Origin: JABAYQ01 sp018608925
GTDB lineage: Bacteria; Bacteroidota; Bacteroidia; Flavobacteriales; UBA7312
Direction: 5' to 3'
Assembly: GCA_037625715.1 (NCBI GenBank)
Contig: JASJHQ010000078.1
Coordinates: forward strand, 1-64,000
Length of the DNA: 64,000 nt
Shown here: piece by piece, positions 44,297 through 53,919 of the stretch
How positions within the stretch are numbered: position 1 is the first letter of the stretch
Layout: every line of letters begins with the position of its first letter
Program-made: the position numbers and the translations under genes
The notes under the pieces: model-generated
Databases searched by the model: none
Seen by the model: the letters and a program-made list of their open reading frames with translations, nothing else
Told to the model about the DNA's origin: nothing

Positions 44297-45298
44297 ATGT
44301 CAAAAATAGCTACGCTTACTGAGTTTATTACAGACCAGCAAATTCTAAATCCACAAGCAACTGGAGATCTTACTCGTATTTTATACGATATATCTGTTGC
44401 TTCAAAAGTGGTAAATAAAGAAATTAATAAGGCAGGTTTAAATGACATGACAGGAGATGTTGGTCAAGAAAACATACAAGGGGAGTCGGTAAAGAAATTA
44501 GACTTATATGCCAACAATGTATTCATAGACGCTCTTGAAGGCGGCGGCCAATGCGCAGCCATAGCTTCTGAAGAAAATGAAGAAATAATCATTTTAGACG
44601 GATTAAATTCTTCAAAAGGAAAGTATCTTTTGTGTATGGACCCTCTTGATGGCTCCTCCAACATTGATGTAAATATTTCTGTGGGAACTATATTTTCTGT
44701 TTTAAAAAGGAAAGACCCTAATAAAGACGTTTCAGAAGACGAATTTTTTGTTGCCGGAAACCAACAAGTAGCTGCGGGATACGTTATTTACGGATCATCT
44801 ACTATGTTAGTTTATACTACTGGAAATGGCGTAAATGGCTTTACTCTTGACCCATCGATTGGAGAGTTTTATCTTTCTCATCCCAACATGAAAACTCCTG
44901 CAAAAGGAGAAATATTTTCCATAAATGAAGCTAACGAAAAAATCATGCCGCTTGGAGTTCAGAAGTATGCCAAATTTTGCCACGAGCTAGACCAAGATGG
45001 TAAAAGAACACATACTGCGAGGTTCATGGGATCTTTAGTTGCCGACTTTCATCGTAATTTATTAAAAGGTGGAATCTACATTTACCCAAACACTAACGCA
45101 GCACCTACAGGAAGATTAAGACTGATGTATGAATGCTCTCCATTAGCATGGATTATCGAAGAAGCTGGAGGAAAAGCTAGCGATGGAAAAACAAGAATAT
45201 TAGATATCGTGCCTACTAACATTCACCAAAGAGCCCCATTATTTATTGGCTCAATGGAAATGATGGAAAAGGCAGAAAAATTTATGACTGAATCGTGA
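44297..45298 (+). CDS. fbp: Fructose-1,6-bisphosphatase class I
   Basis: A 333-residue class I FBPase of gluconeogenesis. Seen: the metal site MDPLDGSSNIDVNISVGTIFSV (about 115-136; key residues DPLDGSSNID), GYVIYGSSTMLVYTTGNGVNGF (about 156-177), RFMGSLVADFHRNLLKGGIYIYP (about 241-263) and the active-site region GRLRLMYECSPLAWIIEEAGG. All are standard. Its last codons overlap the mfd start by four bases (GTGA), so it is coupled to mfd. Confidence 0.96.
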   Translation: MSKIATLTEFITDQQILNPQATGDLTRILYDISVASKVVNKEINKAGLNDMTGDVGQENIQGESVKKLDLYANNVFIDALEGGGQCAAIASEENEEIIILDGLNSSKGKYLLCMDPLDGSSNIDVNISVGTIFSVLKRKDPNKDVSEDEFFVAGNQQVAAGYVIYGSSTMLVYTTGNGVNGFTLDPSIGEFYLSHPNMKTPAKGEIFSINEANEKIMPLGVQKYAKFCHELDQDGKRTHTARFMGSLVADFHRNLLKGGIYIYPNTNAAPTGRLRLMYECSPLAWIIEEAGGKASDGKTRILDIVPTNIHQRAPLFIGSMEMMEKAEKFMTES

Positions 45299-48200
45299 TA
45301 TCATCTCCTTTAATTGACCTTTATAAAAATCATTCTTGCATAGAACGATTATCTAAAGCTATCTCTTCAGAAAAGAATAGCAAGTTTAGAATGAAGGGTC
45401 TAATTGGAGCCCAAGATGTAATAATTGCTGCACAAGCGGTAAAGGAAATTAAAAAGTCTCACCTTTTTATTTTAAATGATAAAGAGGAAGCTGCATACTT
45501 CATTAATGATCTAGAATTAATTTTAAAAAACGAAATACTTTTTTATCCTAGCTCTTACCGAAGACCTTATCAAATAGAAGAAACTGACAACGCAAACATC
45601 TTATTAAGAATAGAAACTTTAAATAAGATAAATCGTCAGAAACAATCAATTATCATTAGTTATCCCGAAGCTATTTTTGAGAAAGTAATTAATCAAAAAC
45701 AGCTGAGAAATAACTCCTTAGACATTCAAAAGGGAGACCAACTATCTATCCGTTTTGTCAATGAATGCCTTCAAGAATATAAATTCGAAAAAGTTGAATT
45801 TGTTGTCGAACCTGGCCAATATTCTGTTAGAGGAGGAATAATTGATGTCTTCTCATTTTCAAATGAAAACCCATACAGAATTGAGTTTTTTGATGAAGAA
45901 ATTGAAAGCATTCGAACCTTTGATATAAACTCACAAAGATCAAAAGAGCAGCTAACAAAAGCTAGTATTGTACCTAATGTTCAGATACAATTCATTAATG
46001 ATGATCAGCAAAGTATTTTTGAATTTCTAAAAAAAGATACTATCGTATGGATAAAAGATAGTCTAGAAACAAAAGACAAACTAAATGACTTTTACGAAAA
46101 GGCAATAAACGAATTTAAAAAACTAGAAGATAGACCTCTCAAACATATCGAACCAGATCAATTATTTTTGAAAGGGGAAGATTTGATAGTCCAGCTACAA
46201 AACAAAACAGTTATAGAGTTTGGTGATAGATATTTTTTTGAAGCTGACAATAATTATGAGTTTAAATCAACCCATCAACCAGTTTTTAATAAACAGTTCA
46301 ACTTACTAATTGAAGACCTAAAAAAGAGTAGCGAAAATGGTTTTGAAAATTTCATTTTATGCAGCTCCAATGAGCAAGTAAAAAGGCTAGAACAAATTGT
46401 TGAAGATTCGGGTGAAAAAATAAATTTTAAATCCATTCTTTTTAGCTTGAACAAAGGCTTTATCGACCATCAATTAAAAATATGTTGCTATACCGATCAT
46501 CAAATATTTGAAAGGTATCATAAGTTTAAACTTAAAACAGGTTTTGCAAACAAGCAGTCTATAACGATAAAACAACTGTCAAACCTACAGCCGGGAGATT
46601 ATGTTACTCATATAGACCATGGGATTGGGAAGTTTGCTGGCCTACACACTATTGATATAAACGGCAAAAAACAAGAAGCAATAAAATTGCTCTATAAAGA
46701 TAATGACACTTTATTTATTAGTATTCATTCTCTTCATAAAATTGCAAAATATAGTGGCAAAGAAGGCAACGCACCAAAGACCAATAAATTAGGCTCAGGC
46801 CATTGGCAAAAAACAAAATCTAAAACTAAAACAAGAGTAAAAACAATAGCATACGACCTTATCAAACTGTATGCTAAAAGAAAAGAACAAGTCGGATTTG
46901 AATTCTCACCTGATAGTTTTTTACAACACGAGCTCGAAGCATCTTTTATGTATGAGGATACTCCTGATCAATTAAAAACGACTATAGCCGTAAAACAGGA
47001 CATGGAAAACACCATTCCTATGGATAGACTCGTATGTGGTGACGTTGGTTTTGGCAAAACCGAAATTGCAATAAGAGCAGCATTTAAAGCGGTAGCCGAC
47101 AACAAGCAAGTAGCTGTTTTAGTTCCCACCACTATTTTAGCAATGCAGCATGCGAAATCGTTTGCAAAAAGACTAGAAGGACTTCCTTGTAATGTTGATT
47201 ATATCAATAGGTTCAGAACAGCAAAAGAGCAAAAAGACACCTTAAAAAGAGTGGAAAGCGGAGAGGTAGACATTTTAATTGGGACACACAGAATTGTAGG
47301 AAAAGACGTTAAATTCAAAGACATTGGATTATTAGTTATTGACGAAGAACAAAAATTTGGAGTTTCTATAAAAGACAAATTAAAAACACTCAAATCAAAC
47401 ATTGACACACTAACTCTTACCGCAACACCTATCCCTAGAACGCTACAGTTTTCATTAATGGGGGCAAGGGATTTATCAGTAATTAATACTGCTCCACCAA
47501 ATCGCCATCCTGTAGAAACTTTAGTTACTACTTTCGATGAAGAAATTATTAGAGACGCTGTAAGGTTCGAAATATCAAGGGGAGGACAAATCTATTTCGT
47601 GCACAATAGAATTGAAAACATAAAAGAAGTTGCTGGATTGTTACAACGATTATGCCCTGATGCAAGAATAGGTGTTGGACATGGTCAGATGGAAGGAAAA
47701 AAACTAGAAAGTTTGATGTTAGACTTCATGGACAATCAATTTGACGTCTTGGTTTCTACTACTATAATTGAAAGCGGATTAGACATCCCTAATGCAAATA
47801 CCATCATAATTAATAATGCAAATAACTTCGGGCTGAGTGACTTGCACCAAATGAGAGGAAGAGTTGGTCGATCGAATAAAAAATCGTTCTGTTACTTACT
47901 AGCTCCGCCTACGTATTCCTTAACAGCAGACGCTAAAAAACGACTAAATGCTTTAGAGCAGTTTTCCGCTTTAGGGAGTGGGTTTAATATTTCCATGAGA
48001 GACTTAGATATTAGAGGCGCTGGAGACTTGTTAGGGGCCGAACAAAGCGGATTCATAAGCGATATTGGTTTCGAAATGTATCAAAAGATTTTAGATGAAG
48101 CCTTAGCTGAATTGAAAGATGACGAATTCAAAGAATTATATAAAGACGAACAAAAGGACAATGATTTCGTTAAAGAATGTCAGCTAGACACCGACCTACA

Positions 48201-48633
48201 AATTCTAATTCCGGACGACTACATTTCTAGCATTTCTGAAAGACTATCCCTTTACAAAGAGCTCACTTCCTTAGAAACAGATATTGATTTAAAAGAATTT
48301 GAGGCAAAAATTGTAGACCGATTTGGCGCCATACCAAACGAGGTTTACGAACTTATATCTTCTATAAGATTAAGATGGATTGGTAAAGAATTGGGCTTTC
48401 AAAGAATCTCTTTAAAAAACAATTTATTCACTGGCTATTTCGTTAGCCAAGAAAACACCAATTATTTTCAATCTAACAAGTTTGGACAAATACTGCAATT
48501 CTTTAAGTCAAACTTCAAAACTTGTGAGATGAAAGAATTAAAAGGAAAATCCATTTTCAGAATAATAGAGGTTGGTTCTATTGAAGATGCAATGAATAAA
48601 TGCAAAGAGATTCTAGCGATTAAATTAAGCTAG
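45295..48633 (+). CDS. mfd: Transcription-repair coupling factor Mfd
   Basis: A 1112-residue DNA translocase that removes stalled RNA polymerase and recruits UvrA. The order is: UvrB-like N-terminal part (about 1-330), the RNA-polymerase-interacting CarD-like domain starting LQPGDYVTHIDHGIGKF (about 432-448), and helicase lobe 1 with Walker A GDVGFGKTEIA (about 581-591) and DEEQ (about 683-686). Then come the RecG-like TATPIPRTLQFSLMG and lobe 2 with ESGLDIPNANTIII and QMRGRVGRSNK, and a C-terminal TRCF domain (about 940-1050). The start is GTG at 45295, overlapping the fbp stop. The length is slightly below the E. coli protein, as usual here. Confidence 0.97.
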   Translation: MISSPLIDLYKNHSCIERLSKAISSEKNSKFRMKGLIGAQDVIIAAQAVKEIKKSHLFILNDKEEAAYFINDLELILKNEILFYPSSYRRPYQIEETDNANILLRIETLNKINRQKQSIIISYPEAIFEKVINQKQLRNNSLDIQKGDQLSIRFVNECLQEYKFEKVEFVVEPGQYSVRGGIIDVFSFSNENPYRIEFFDEEIESIRTFDINSQRSKEQLTKASIVPNVQIQFINDDQQSIFEFLKKDTIVWIKDSLETKDKLNDFYEKAINEFKKLEDRPLKHIEPDQLFLKGEDLIVQLQNKTVIEFGDRYFFEADNNYEFKSTHQPVFNKQFNLLIEDLKKSSENGFENFILCSSNEQVKRLEQIVEDSGEKINFKSILFSLNKGFIDHQLKICCYTDHQIFERYHKFKLKTGFANKQSITIKQLSNLQPGDYVTHIDHGIGKFAGLHTIDINGKKQEAIKLLYKDNDTLFISIHSLHKIAKYSGKEGNAPKTNKLGSGHWQKTKSKTKTRVKTIAYDLIKLYAKRKEQVGFEFSPDSFLQHELEASFMYEDTPDQLKTTIAVKQDMENTIPMDRLVCGDVGFGKTEIAIRAAFKAVADNKQVAVLVPTTILAMQHAKSFAKRLEGLPCNVDYINRFRTAKEQKDTLKRVESGEVDILIGTHRIVGKDVKFKDIGLLVIDEEQKFGVSIKDKLKTLKSNIDTLTLTATPIPRTLQFSLMGARDLSVINTAPPNRHPVETLVTTFDEEIIRDAVRFEISRGGQIYFVHNRIENIKEVAGLLQRLCPDARIGVGHGQMEGKKLESLMLDFMDNQFDVLVSTTIIESGLDIPNANTIIINNANNFGLSDLHQMRGRVGRSNKKSFCYLLAPPTYSLTADAKKRLNALEQFSALGSGFNISMRDLDIRGAGDLLGAEQSGFISDIGFEMYQKILDEALAELKDDEFKELYKDEQKDNDFVKECQLDTDLQILIPDDYISSISERLSLYKELTSLETDIDLKEFEAKIVDRFGAIPNEVYELISSIRLRWIGKELGFQRISLKNNLFTGYFVSQENTNYFQSNKFGQILQFFKSNFKTCEMKELKGKSIFRIIEVGSIEDAMNKCKEILAIKLS

Positions 48634-48672
48634 AAAAGAAAGGAAAATTTACAGATAAAAGATTGTTATCAA

Positions 48673-49911
48673 CTACCTTCTTATTGCTTCCACAGGATCT
48701 AACTTTGAAGCAGATAATGCTGGAGTAATTCCCGATATAATACCAATAATAACAGACACCAAAAGTCCTAAAATTATATTTTGAGCACTTAGCTCAACCG
48801 TAAATTCGGTGAAGTTAGTTATTGAAATAGCCATGAGATACACTAAGAACAAGCCAAACATTCCTCCAGCAATACATAAAAACACAGACTCTAATAAAAA
48901 TTGAATTAGAATAAAGCTGTTTTTAGCTCCAAGAGCTTTTTGTATTCCAATTAGTTTAGTACGTTCTTTCACAGAAACAAACATAATGTTGGCAATACCA
49001 AAACCACCCACCAAAATAGAGAAACCTCCTATAACCCAACCAGCTAAACCAATTACAGAAAACAAACTATCCAATTGGTTCCCAATCAAACTAATTTCGT
49101 TTAAAGAAAAATTATCTGGCATTTGAGGCTTTAGCTTTCTAATAGAGCGCATTACTCCTCTTAATTCATCCTTTAAGGCAATGTTAGTAACGGACTCTTT
49201 AGCCTTAACTAAAACCATCGGATTACTCCTTTTATTAATAAACTTTTTGCCAAAATACACGGGAACAACAACTGCCTGATCTAAAGAATTTCCGGTAATA
49301 TCCTGGCCTTCTTTTTGAAAGACTCCAATCACCGAACACTTTCTTCCATTAATTTTAATTTCCTTACCAAAAGAACTTTCAGCAGGAAAAAAAGCAGAAG
49401 CAATATCGTAACCAATTATAACATTGTTTTTTCCTGATTTAACTTCACTTTCCGTAAAGTATCTACCATTTACTAAATCGAAATTTCTTATCTTATTCCA
49501 ATCATAAGAAACCGCCAGAACTTCGGCATTTTCTACACTGTTATTCTGATATTTGATAGTTCGGTTTGCACTAATTATAAAAGCTGCAGCATCACTATTT
49601 ATAAGTCTTGATTGCAATTTAGTAAGCTCCGAAATTTTCATCTCAGGACGCTTAAGAAAATCCCACCATTTATACTCTTCATTATCCTCTGCACCCCAAC
49701 TCCATTTCTGCACATAAATAACATCACTACCTAGTTTGCTAACGCTCTGACGAACATTTTTCTCTAAAGAATCTACAATAGTAAAAACAGAAATAATAGC
49801 TAAAATACCAATAGTTACACCTAAGAGAGATAAAAAAGTACGAAGCTTATTGTTGACCAAAGCACTCCAAGCAAAATTTAAACTTTCAGTAAAAAGACGA
49901 AGAAACATCAT
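48673..49911 (-). CDS. MacB/FtsX-type ABC transporter permease
   Basis: A 412-residue membrane protein with four helices: one near the N-terminus (about 22-45, in LLGVTIGILAIISVFTIVD) and three near the C-terminus (about 285-310, 330-360, 375-400). A large periplasmic MacB-PCD domain lies between (about 50-270). It ends with LSASKLDPVEAIRR, the typical FtsX-family C-terminus. Known relatives move lipoproteins, peptides or drugs, or drive mechanical signals across the periplasm, and need a separate ATPase. No ATPase gene adjoins it here. Two adjacent ATG codons are possible starts. Confidence 0.92.
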   Translation of the reverse strand: MMFLRLFTESLNFAWSALVNNKLRTFLSLLGVTIGILAIISVFTIVDSLEKNVRQSVSKLGSDVIYVQKWSWGAEDNEEYKWWDFLKRPEMKISELTKLQSRLINSDAAAFIISANRTIKYQNNSVENAEVLAVSYDWNKIRNFDLVNGRYFTESEVKSGKNNVIIGYDIASAFFPAESSFGKEIKINGRKCSVIGVFQKEGQDITGNSLDQAVVVPVYFGKKFINKRSNPMVLVKAKESVTNIALKDELRGVMRSIRKLKPQMPDNFSLNEISLIGNQLDSLFSVIGLAGWVIGGFSILVGGFGIANIMFVSVKERTKLIGIQKALGAKNSFILIQFLLESVFLCIAGGMFGLFLVYLMAISITNFTEFTVELSAQNIILGLLVSVIIGIISGITPALSASKLDPVEAIRR

Positions 49912-49992
49912 AGGGCATATATAGATTGTAAAAGTAGTTAATTTTTAGATTAGAAAAGTTTTCAACAAAAGTAAAAAAGCTTTCATTCCCCG

Positions 49993-50023
49993 TTGATTCT
50001 TGCTAGCTATTTAGGTATTATTG
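49993..50023 (+). promoter_or_regulatory. Candidate promoter for purH
   Basis: TTG at 49993-49995, a 20-base spacer and TATTATTG at 50016-50023, which has one mismatch to TAnnTTTG. It lies in the 133-base divergent gap between the permease gene and purH, about 20 bases before the ATG. Nothing else is seen in that gap. Confidence 0.35.
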
Positions 50024-50044
50024 CAATACAACATTTATATTTTA

Positions 50045-51562
50045 ATGAACGGATTTATAAAACCAAAAAATGCATTGATCTCTGTTTTCAACAAACAAGG
50101 ATTAGAGCCAATTTTAAATCAACTATCTTCCCTAGGAGTTGAAATATATTCAACTGGAGGAACTCAAAGTTTTATTGAAGAAAAAGGAATTAAAGTTACT
50201 CCTGTTGAGGAGCTAACATCTTATCCTTCAATTCTTGGCGGAAGAGTAAAGACATTACACCCTAAAGTATTTGGAGGAATTCTTGCAAGAAGAGAGTTAG
50301 ATAGTGATTTACAACAGCTTAATGATTATGAAATCCCAGAATTTGATGTAGTTATTGTTGACCTATATCCTTTTGAAGATACGGTTGCTTCTGGAGCTCC
50401 AGAACAAGACATTATAGAAAAAATTGATATTGGCGGAATTTCTTTGATACGTGCAGCAGCAAAGAACTTCAAAGATGTGATGGTTATATCATCCATCTCA
50501 GATTACCAAAAATACACAGACATACTTGCCCAAAAGAAAGGAACAGAATTAAGCGACAGAAAAGAATTTGCTGCAAAGGCATTTAATGTTTCGTCTCATT
50601 ATGATTCTCATATCTTTAATTTTTTCGACGAGGAAAATACTGCATTCAAGAGTTCTGTAAGTGGTTCTAACATTTTAAGATATGGTGAAAATCCACATCA
50701 AAAAGGAACATTCTACGGAGATTTAAATAAGATGTTTGACCAATTAAATGGAAAAGCGCTATCTTACAATAATTTATTAGACATCGATGCTGCCGTTAAT
50801 TTAATTGACGAATTTGATAAAAATACTTTTGCTATATTGAAGCATAATAATGCTTGCGGAATAGCATCTAGAAAAGTTTTAAAAGAAGCCTATCAATGTG
50901 CCCTAGCAGGTGACTCTATTTCTGCATTTGGTGGCGTTTTGATCACTAATGCCAATATCGACATTGATACTGCCGAAGAAATAAATAAATTATTTTGCGA
51001 AATAGTAATTGCTCCTTCTTACGACCAAGAAAGTATTGCTATTTTGAAATCAAAGAAAAATAGAATAGTTTTAATCCGTAAAGATATCTCACTGAACAAA
51101 AATCAACATCGTTCATTGCTTAACGGAGTATTAGCTCAAGATAAAGATTTAGTTACAGACTCAATTTCATCAATGGAAAGCGTAACTAATTTAGCTCCAA
51201 CTAGCGAGCAATTAAGTGATTTAGAGTTTGCAAGTAAAATTTGCAAAAACACGAAATCAAATGCTATTGTCTTAGTTAAAGACAATCAACTTTTAGCAAG
51301 TGGTGTTGGACAAACTTCAAGAGTAGATGCATTAATGCAAGCTATTGGAAAAGCCAAAGCATTTGGCTTTGATTTAAACGGATCGGTAATGGCATCGGAT
51401 GCCTTTTTTCCTTTCCCAGATTGCGTAGAAATAGCACATAAAGCAGGGGTTACTGCAGTAATTCAACCTGGAGGTTCTATCAAAGACCAACTATCAATTG
51501 ATTACTGTAATGAGAATAAAATTGCAATGGTTACGACTGGAACTAGACATTTTAAACATTAA
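50045..51562 (+). CDS. purH: Bifunctional AICAR transformylase / IMP cyclohydrolase PurH
   Basis: A 505-residue enzyme for the last two steps of IMP synthesis. The N-terminal cyclohydrolase (MGS-like) domain has ALISVFNKQGLEPIL (about 9-23), STGGTQSFIEEKGI (about 37-50) and LTSYPSILGGRVKTLHPKVFGGIL (about 58-81). The C-terminal transformylase has LRYGENPHQKG, AILKHNNACGIA with the catalytic Lys-His pair, and SDAFFPFPDCVEIAHKAGVTAVIQPGGSI. I choose the ATG at 50045 because MNGFIKPKNALISV matches the family start. A TTG at 50021 would add eight unsupported residues. mreB follows 12 bases after the stop. Confidence 0.97.
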   Translation: MNGFIKPKNALISVFNKQGLEPILNQLSSLGVEIYSTGGTQSFIEEKGIKVTPVEELTSYPSILGGRVKTLHPKVFGGILARRELDSDLQQLNDYEIPEFDVVIVDLYPFEDTVASGAPEQDIIEKIDIGGISLIRAAAKNFKDVMVISSISDYQKYTDILAQKKGTELSDRKEFAAKAFNVSSHYDSHIFNFFDEENTAFKSSVSGSNILRYGENPHQKGTFYGDLNKMFDQLNGKALSYNNLLDIDAAVNLIDEFDKNTFAILKHNNACGIASRKVLKEAYQCALAGDSISAFGGVLITNANIDIDTAEEINKLFCEIVIAPSYDQESIAILKSKKNRIVLIRKDISLNKNQHRSLLNGVLAQDKDLVTDSISSMESVTNLAPTSEQLSDLEFASKICKNTKSNAIVLVKDNQLLASGVGQTSRVDALMQAIGKAKAFGFDLNGSVMASDAFFPFPDCVEIAHKAGVTAVIQPGGSIKDQLSIDYCNENKIAMVTTGTRHFKH

Positions 51563-51574
51563 TAAAAAAACAAT

Positions 51575-52597
51575 ATGGGATTTTTTGATTTCATGACGCA
51601 AGAAATTGCGATTGACTTAGGAACAGCAAACACACTTATCATTCACAACGATAAAGTAGTTGTTGATGAGCCTTCAATAGTTGCAAAAGATATCATTCTT
51701 AACAAAGTGGTTGCAATTGGAAAAAAAGCTCAATTGATGCAAGGTAAGACCCATAAAACAATACATACTATTCGACCTTTGAAAGATGGTGTTATTGCTG
51801 ACTTCTCTGCTGCAGAACAAATGATTCGAGGAATGATTAAAATGATTCCAAGAAGAAAAAGTTTATTTTCTCCATCTTTGAAAATGGTAGTTTGTATTCC
51901 TTCTGGAATTACTGAGGTAGAAAAAAGAGCGGTAAAAGATTCAGCAGAACACGCAGGAGCAAAAGAAGTATTCTTAATTCACGAGCCAATGGCTGCAGCA
52001 ATTGGAATAGGTATAGATGTTTTAGAGCCAAAAGGAAACATGATTATTGATATAGGTGGTGGAACTTCGGAAATTGCAGTTATCTCCTTAGGAGGTATTG
52101 TAACTGACAGATCCATTCGTGTAGCTGGTGACAATTTCACAACAGACATTCGTATTTATATGAAAAACCACCATAACATTGATATTGGTGAAAGAATGGC
52201 CGAAAAAATAAAAATAAATGTAGGTGCAGCTCTTCAAGAATTAGATGAGCCACCTCCACACTTTGCTGTTCATGGTAGAGATTTAATGAGTGGTATCCCT
52301 AAAGAAATTATTGTTACTTACAAAGAGATAGCAAGAGCATTAGATCAGACTATTACTCAAATTGAGATTGCTATTTTAGCTGCACTAGGCCAAACACCTC
52401 CAGAATTATCTGCAGACATCTACAATACTGGTATTTATTTAACAGGAGGTGGATCAATGCTAAGAGGACTTGACAAAAGAATTTCTCAGAAAACTAAACT
52501 ACCAGTTTACGTAGCAGAAGATCCGTTAAGAGCTGTAGCAAGAGGAACAGGTATTGCACTGAAAAATACAGAAAACTTCCCGTTCTTAATTAGATAA
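51575..52597 (+). CDS. mreB: Rod-shape-determining actin homologue MreB
   Basis: A 340-residue actin-fold protein. Seen: EIAIDLGTANTLI (about 10-22, phosphate 1), PSGITEVEKRAVKDSAEHAGA (about 110-130), GNMIIDIGGGTSEIAVISLGGIV (about 155-177, phosphate 2) and LTGGGSMLRGLD (about 290-301, adenosine site). It forms membrane-bound filaments that guide the elongation machinery. It begins the mreBCD-mrdA-rodA module and lies 12 bases after purH, so it may be co-transcribed with it. Confidence 0.97.
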   Translation: MGFFDFMTQEIAIDLGTANTLIIHNDKVVVDEPSIVAKDIILNKVVAIGKKAQLMQGKTHKTIHTIRPLKDGVIADFSAAEQMIRGMIKMIPRRKSLFSPSLKMVVCIPSGITEVEKRAVKDSAEHAGAKEVFLIHEPMAAAIGIGIDVLEPKGNMIIDIGGGTSEIAVISLGGIVTDRSIRVAGDNFTTDIRIYMKNHHNIDIGERMAEKIKINVGAALQELDEPPPHFAVHGRDLMSGIPKEIIVTYKEIARALDQTITQIEIAILAALGQTPPELSADIYNTGIYLTGGGSMLRGLDKRISQKTKLPVYVAEDPLRAVARGTGIALKNTENFPFLIR

Positions 52598-52610
52598 AGC
52601 GATGTAACAT

Positions 52611-53411
52611 ATGCGTAATCTATTTCAGTTTTTAAGCAAAAACCAGCATTTAGTCTTGTTTATATTCCTGGAGTTGATAGCACTAGCTTTAGTCATTCAG
52701 AATAATTCATTTCACCGTTCTGCTTTTATAAACTCCACAAACGGAGTTACTTCATCGATATATAAAAACGCAAACGATATAGATAATTATTTCTCACTAA
52801 AGGAAACCAATAAAATGCTTTTGCAGGAAAATGCGAAACTAAGGAGTACAATTACTTACCTTAAAACAGAAAGCAATTCGTCTGTATTTCCTCAAAATTT
52901 TATCTCCTCTGAAGTAATTAACAACTCTGTTTCCAACATCAACAATTACATTACCCTTGACAAAGGATCTATTGACGGAGTTGTAAAAGGAATGGGCGTT
53001 ATTAGCGATAATGGAGTCGTAGGAATTGTAAGAGAAACTTCAAAGAATTTCAGCTCTGTAATGTCTATTTTAAATAGCAAATCTAGAATTAGCGTAGAGC
53101 TTAAGAAAAACAATCACCTTGGCTCCTTAGTTTGGAATGGTGTAAATTACAGAAAAGGAAAGGTAAACGAAATCCCTATTCACGTAAAACTATCGAAAGG
53201 AGATACTATTGTTACTAGCGGGTATTCCTCCAAATTTCCAAAACAAATTCCGATAGGAACAATTAGCAAAATAAAAACCAACGAAAATGAAAATTTTCAT
53301 GAAGTAGAAATTATCTTCATTGAAGATTTTAAAGAATTAAAATATGTACATATTTGCCATTCTTTATTAGAGCAAGAAAAGAAAACCTTAGAAGAAAAAA
53401 ATAATGAATAG
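52611..53411 (+). CDS. mreC: Rod-shape-determining protein MreC
   Basis: A 266-residue inner-membrane protein: one helix (about 13-29), a coiled coil (about 50-90) with ETNKMLLQENAKLRSTI, and a periplasmic double beta-barrel with ITLDKGSIDGVVKGMGVISDNGVVGIV (about 115-141; key residues DKGSIDGVxKGMGV) and VTSGYSSKFPKQIPIGTISKI (about 202-222). MreC activates PBP2-RodA. The last codons overlap the mreD start by eight bases. Confidence 0.95.
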   Translation: MRNLFQFLSKNQHLVLFIFLELIALALVIQNNSFHRSAFINSTNGVTSSIYKNANDIDNYFSLKETNKMLLQENAKLRSTITYLKTESNSSVFPQNFISSEVINNSVSNINNYITLDKGSIDGVVKGMGVISDNGVVGIVRETSKNFSSVMSILNSKSRISVELKKNNHLGSLVWNGVNYRKGKVNEIPIHVKLSKGDTIVTSGYSSKFPKQIPIGTISKIKTNENENFHEVEIIFIEDFKELKYVHICHSLLEQEKKTLEEKNNE

Positions 53412-53919
53412 ATATATTAGCAAATATATAGCTAGATTTATTTTAATAGTTTCTATTCAGATACTAGTACTAAATAATATATTCTTCTTTGGATATATTA
53501 ATCCATACGCCTATATTTTATTTATAATAATGCTTCCAATAAGCATTTCTAAAAACCAACTTCTAATTCTAAGTTTCTTTTTAGGATTAGTAATTGACAT
53601 GTTTCAAAACTCAATGGGCTCACACGCTTTTGCATCTGTCTTAATAGCATTTTTAAGAAATTATATTTTAGGAGCCTTAACTCCTCAAATACGCAACAAA
53701 AACCAAGGATCTATAGAGTATTCTATTAAAGAGTTCGGAATTCAATCGGTTTTAATATACACTACACTGATGACCATTATCCATCACTTAGTATTGTTTA
53801 GTTTAGAAATATTTGAGTTCAAGCCGATCTACATTTTACTAAAAACTATCCCTAGCTCTATTTGCTCTATTATTCTGATCATAAGCTTTCAATATTTGTT
53901 TATTAAAAACAAAAAATAA
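53404..53919 (+). CDS. mreD: Rod-shape-determining protein MreD
   Basis: A 171-residue hydrophobic protein with five or six helices. Segments such as FFGYINPYAYILFIIMLPISISKNQLLILSFFLGLVIDMFQNSMGSHAFASVLIAFLRNYIL are described here by position (about 29-90), including the GLVIDMF and G-HAFASVLIAFLR features common to MreD. It spans the inner membrane with MreC and PBP2. It overlaps mreC by eight bases, and its TAA shares one base with the mrdA ATG (TAATG). Confidence 0.93.
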   Translation: MNRYISKYIARFILIVSIQILVLNNIFFFGYINPYAYILFIIMLPISISKNQLLILSFFLGLVIDMFQNSMGSHAFASVLIAFLRNYILGALTPQIRNKNQGSIEYSIKEFGIQSVLIYTTLMTIIHHLVLFSLEIFEFKPIYILLKTIPSSICSIILIISFQYLFIKNKK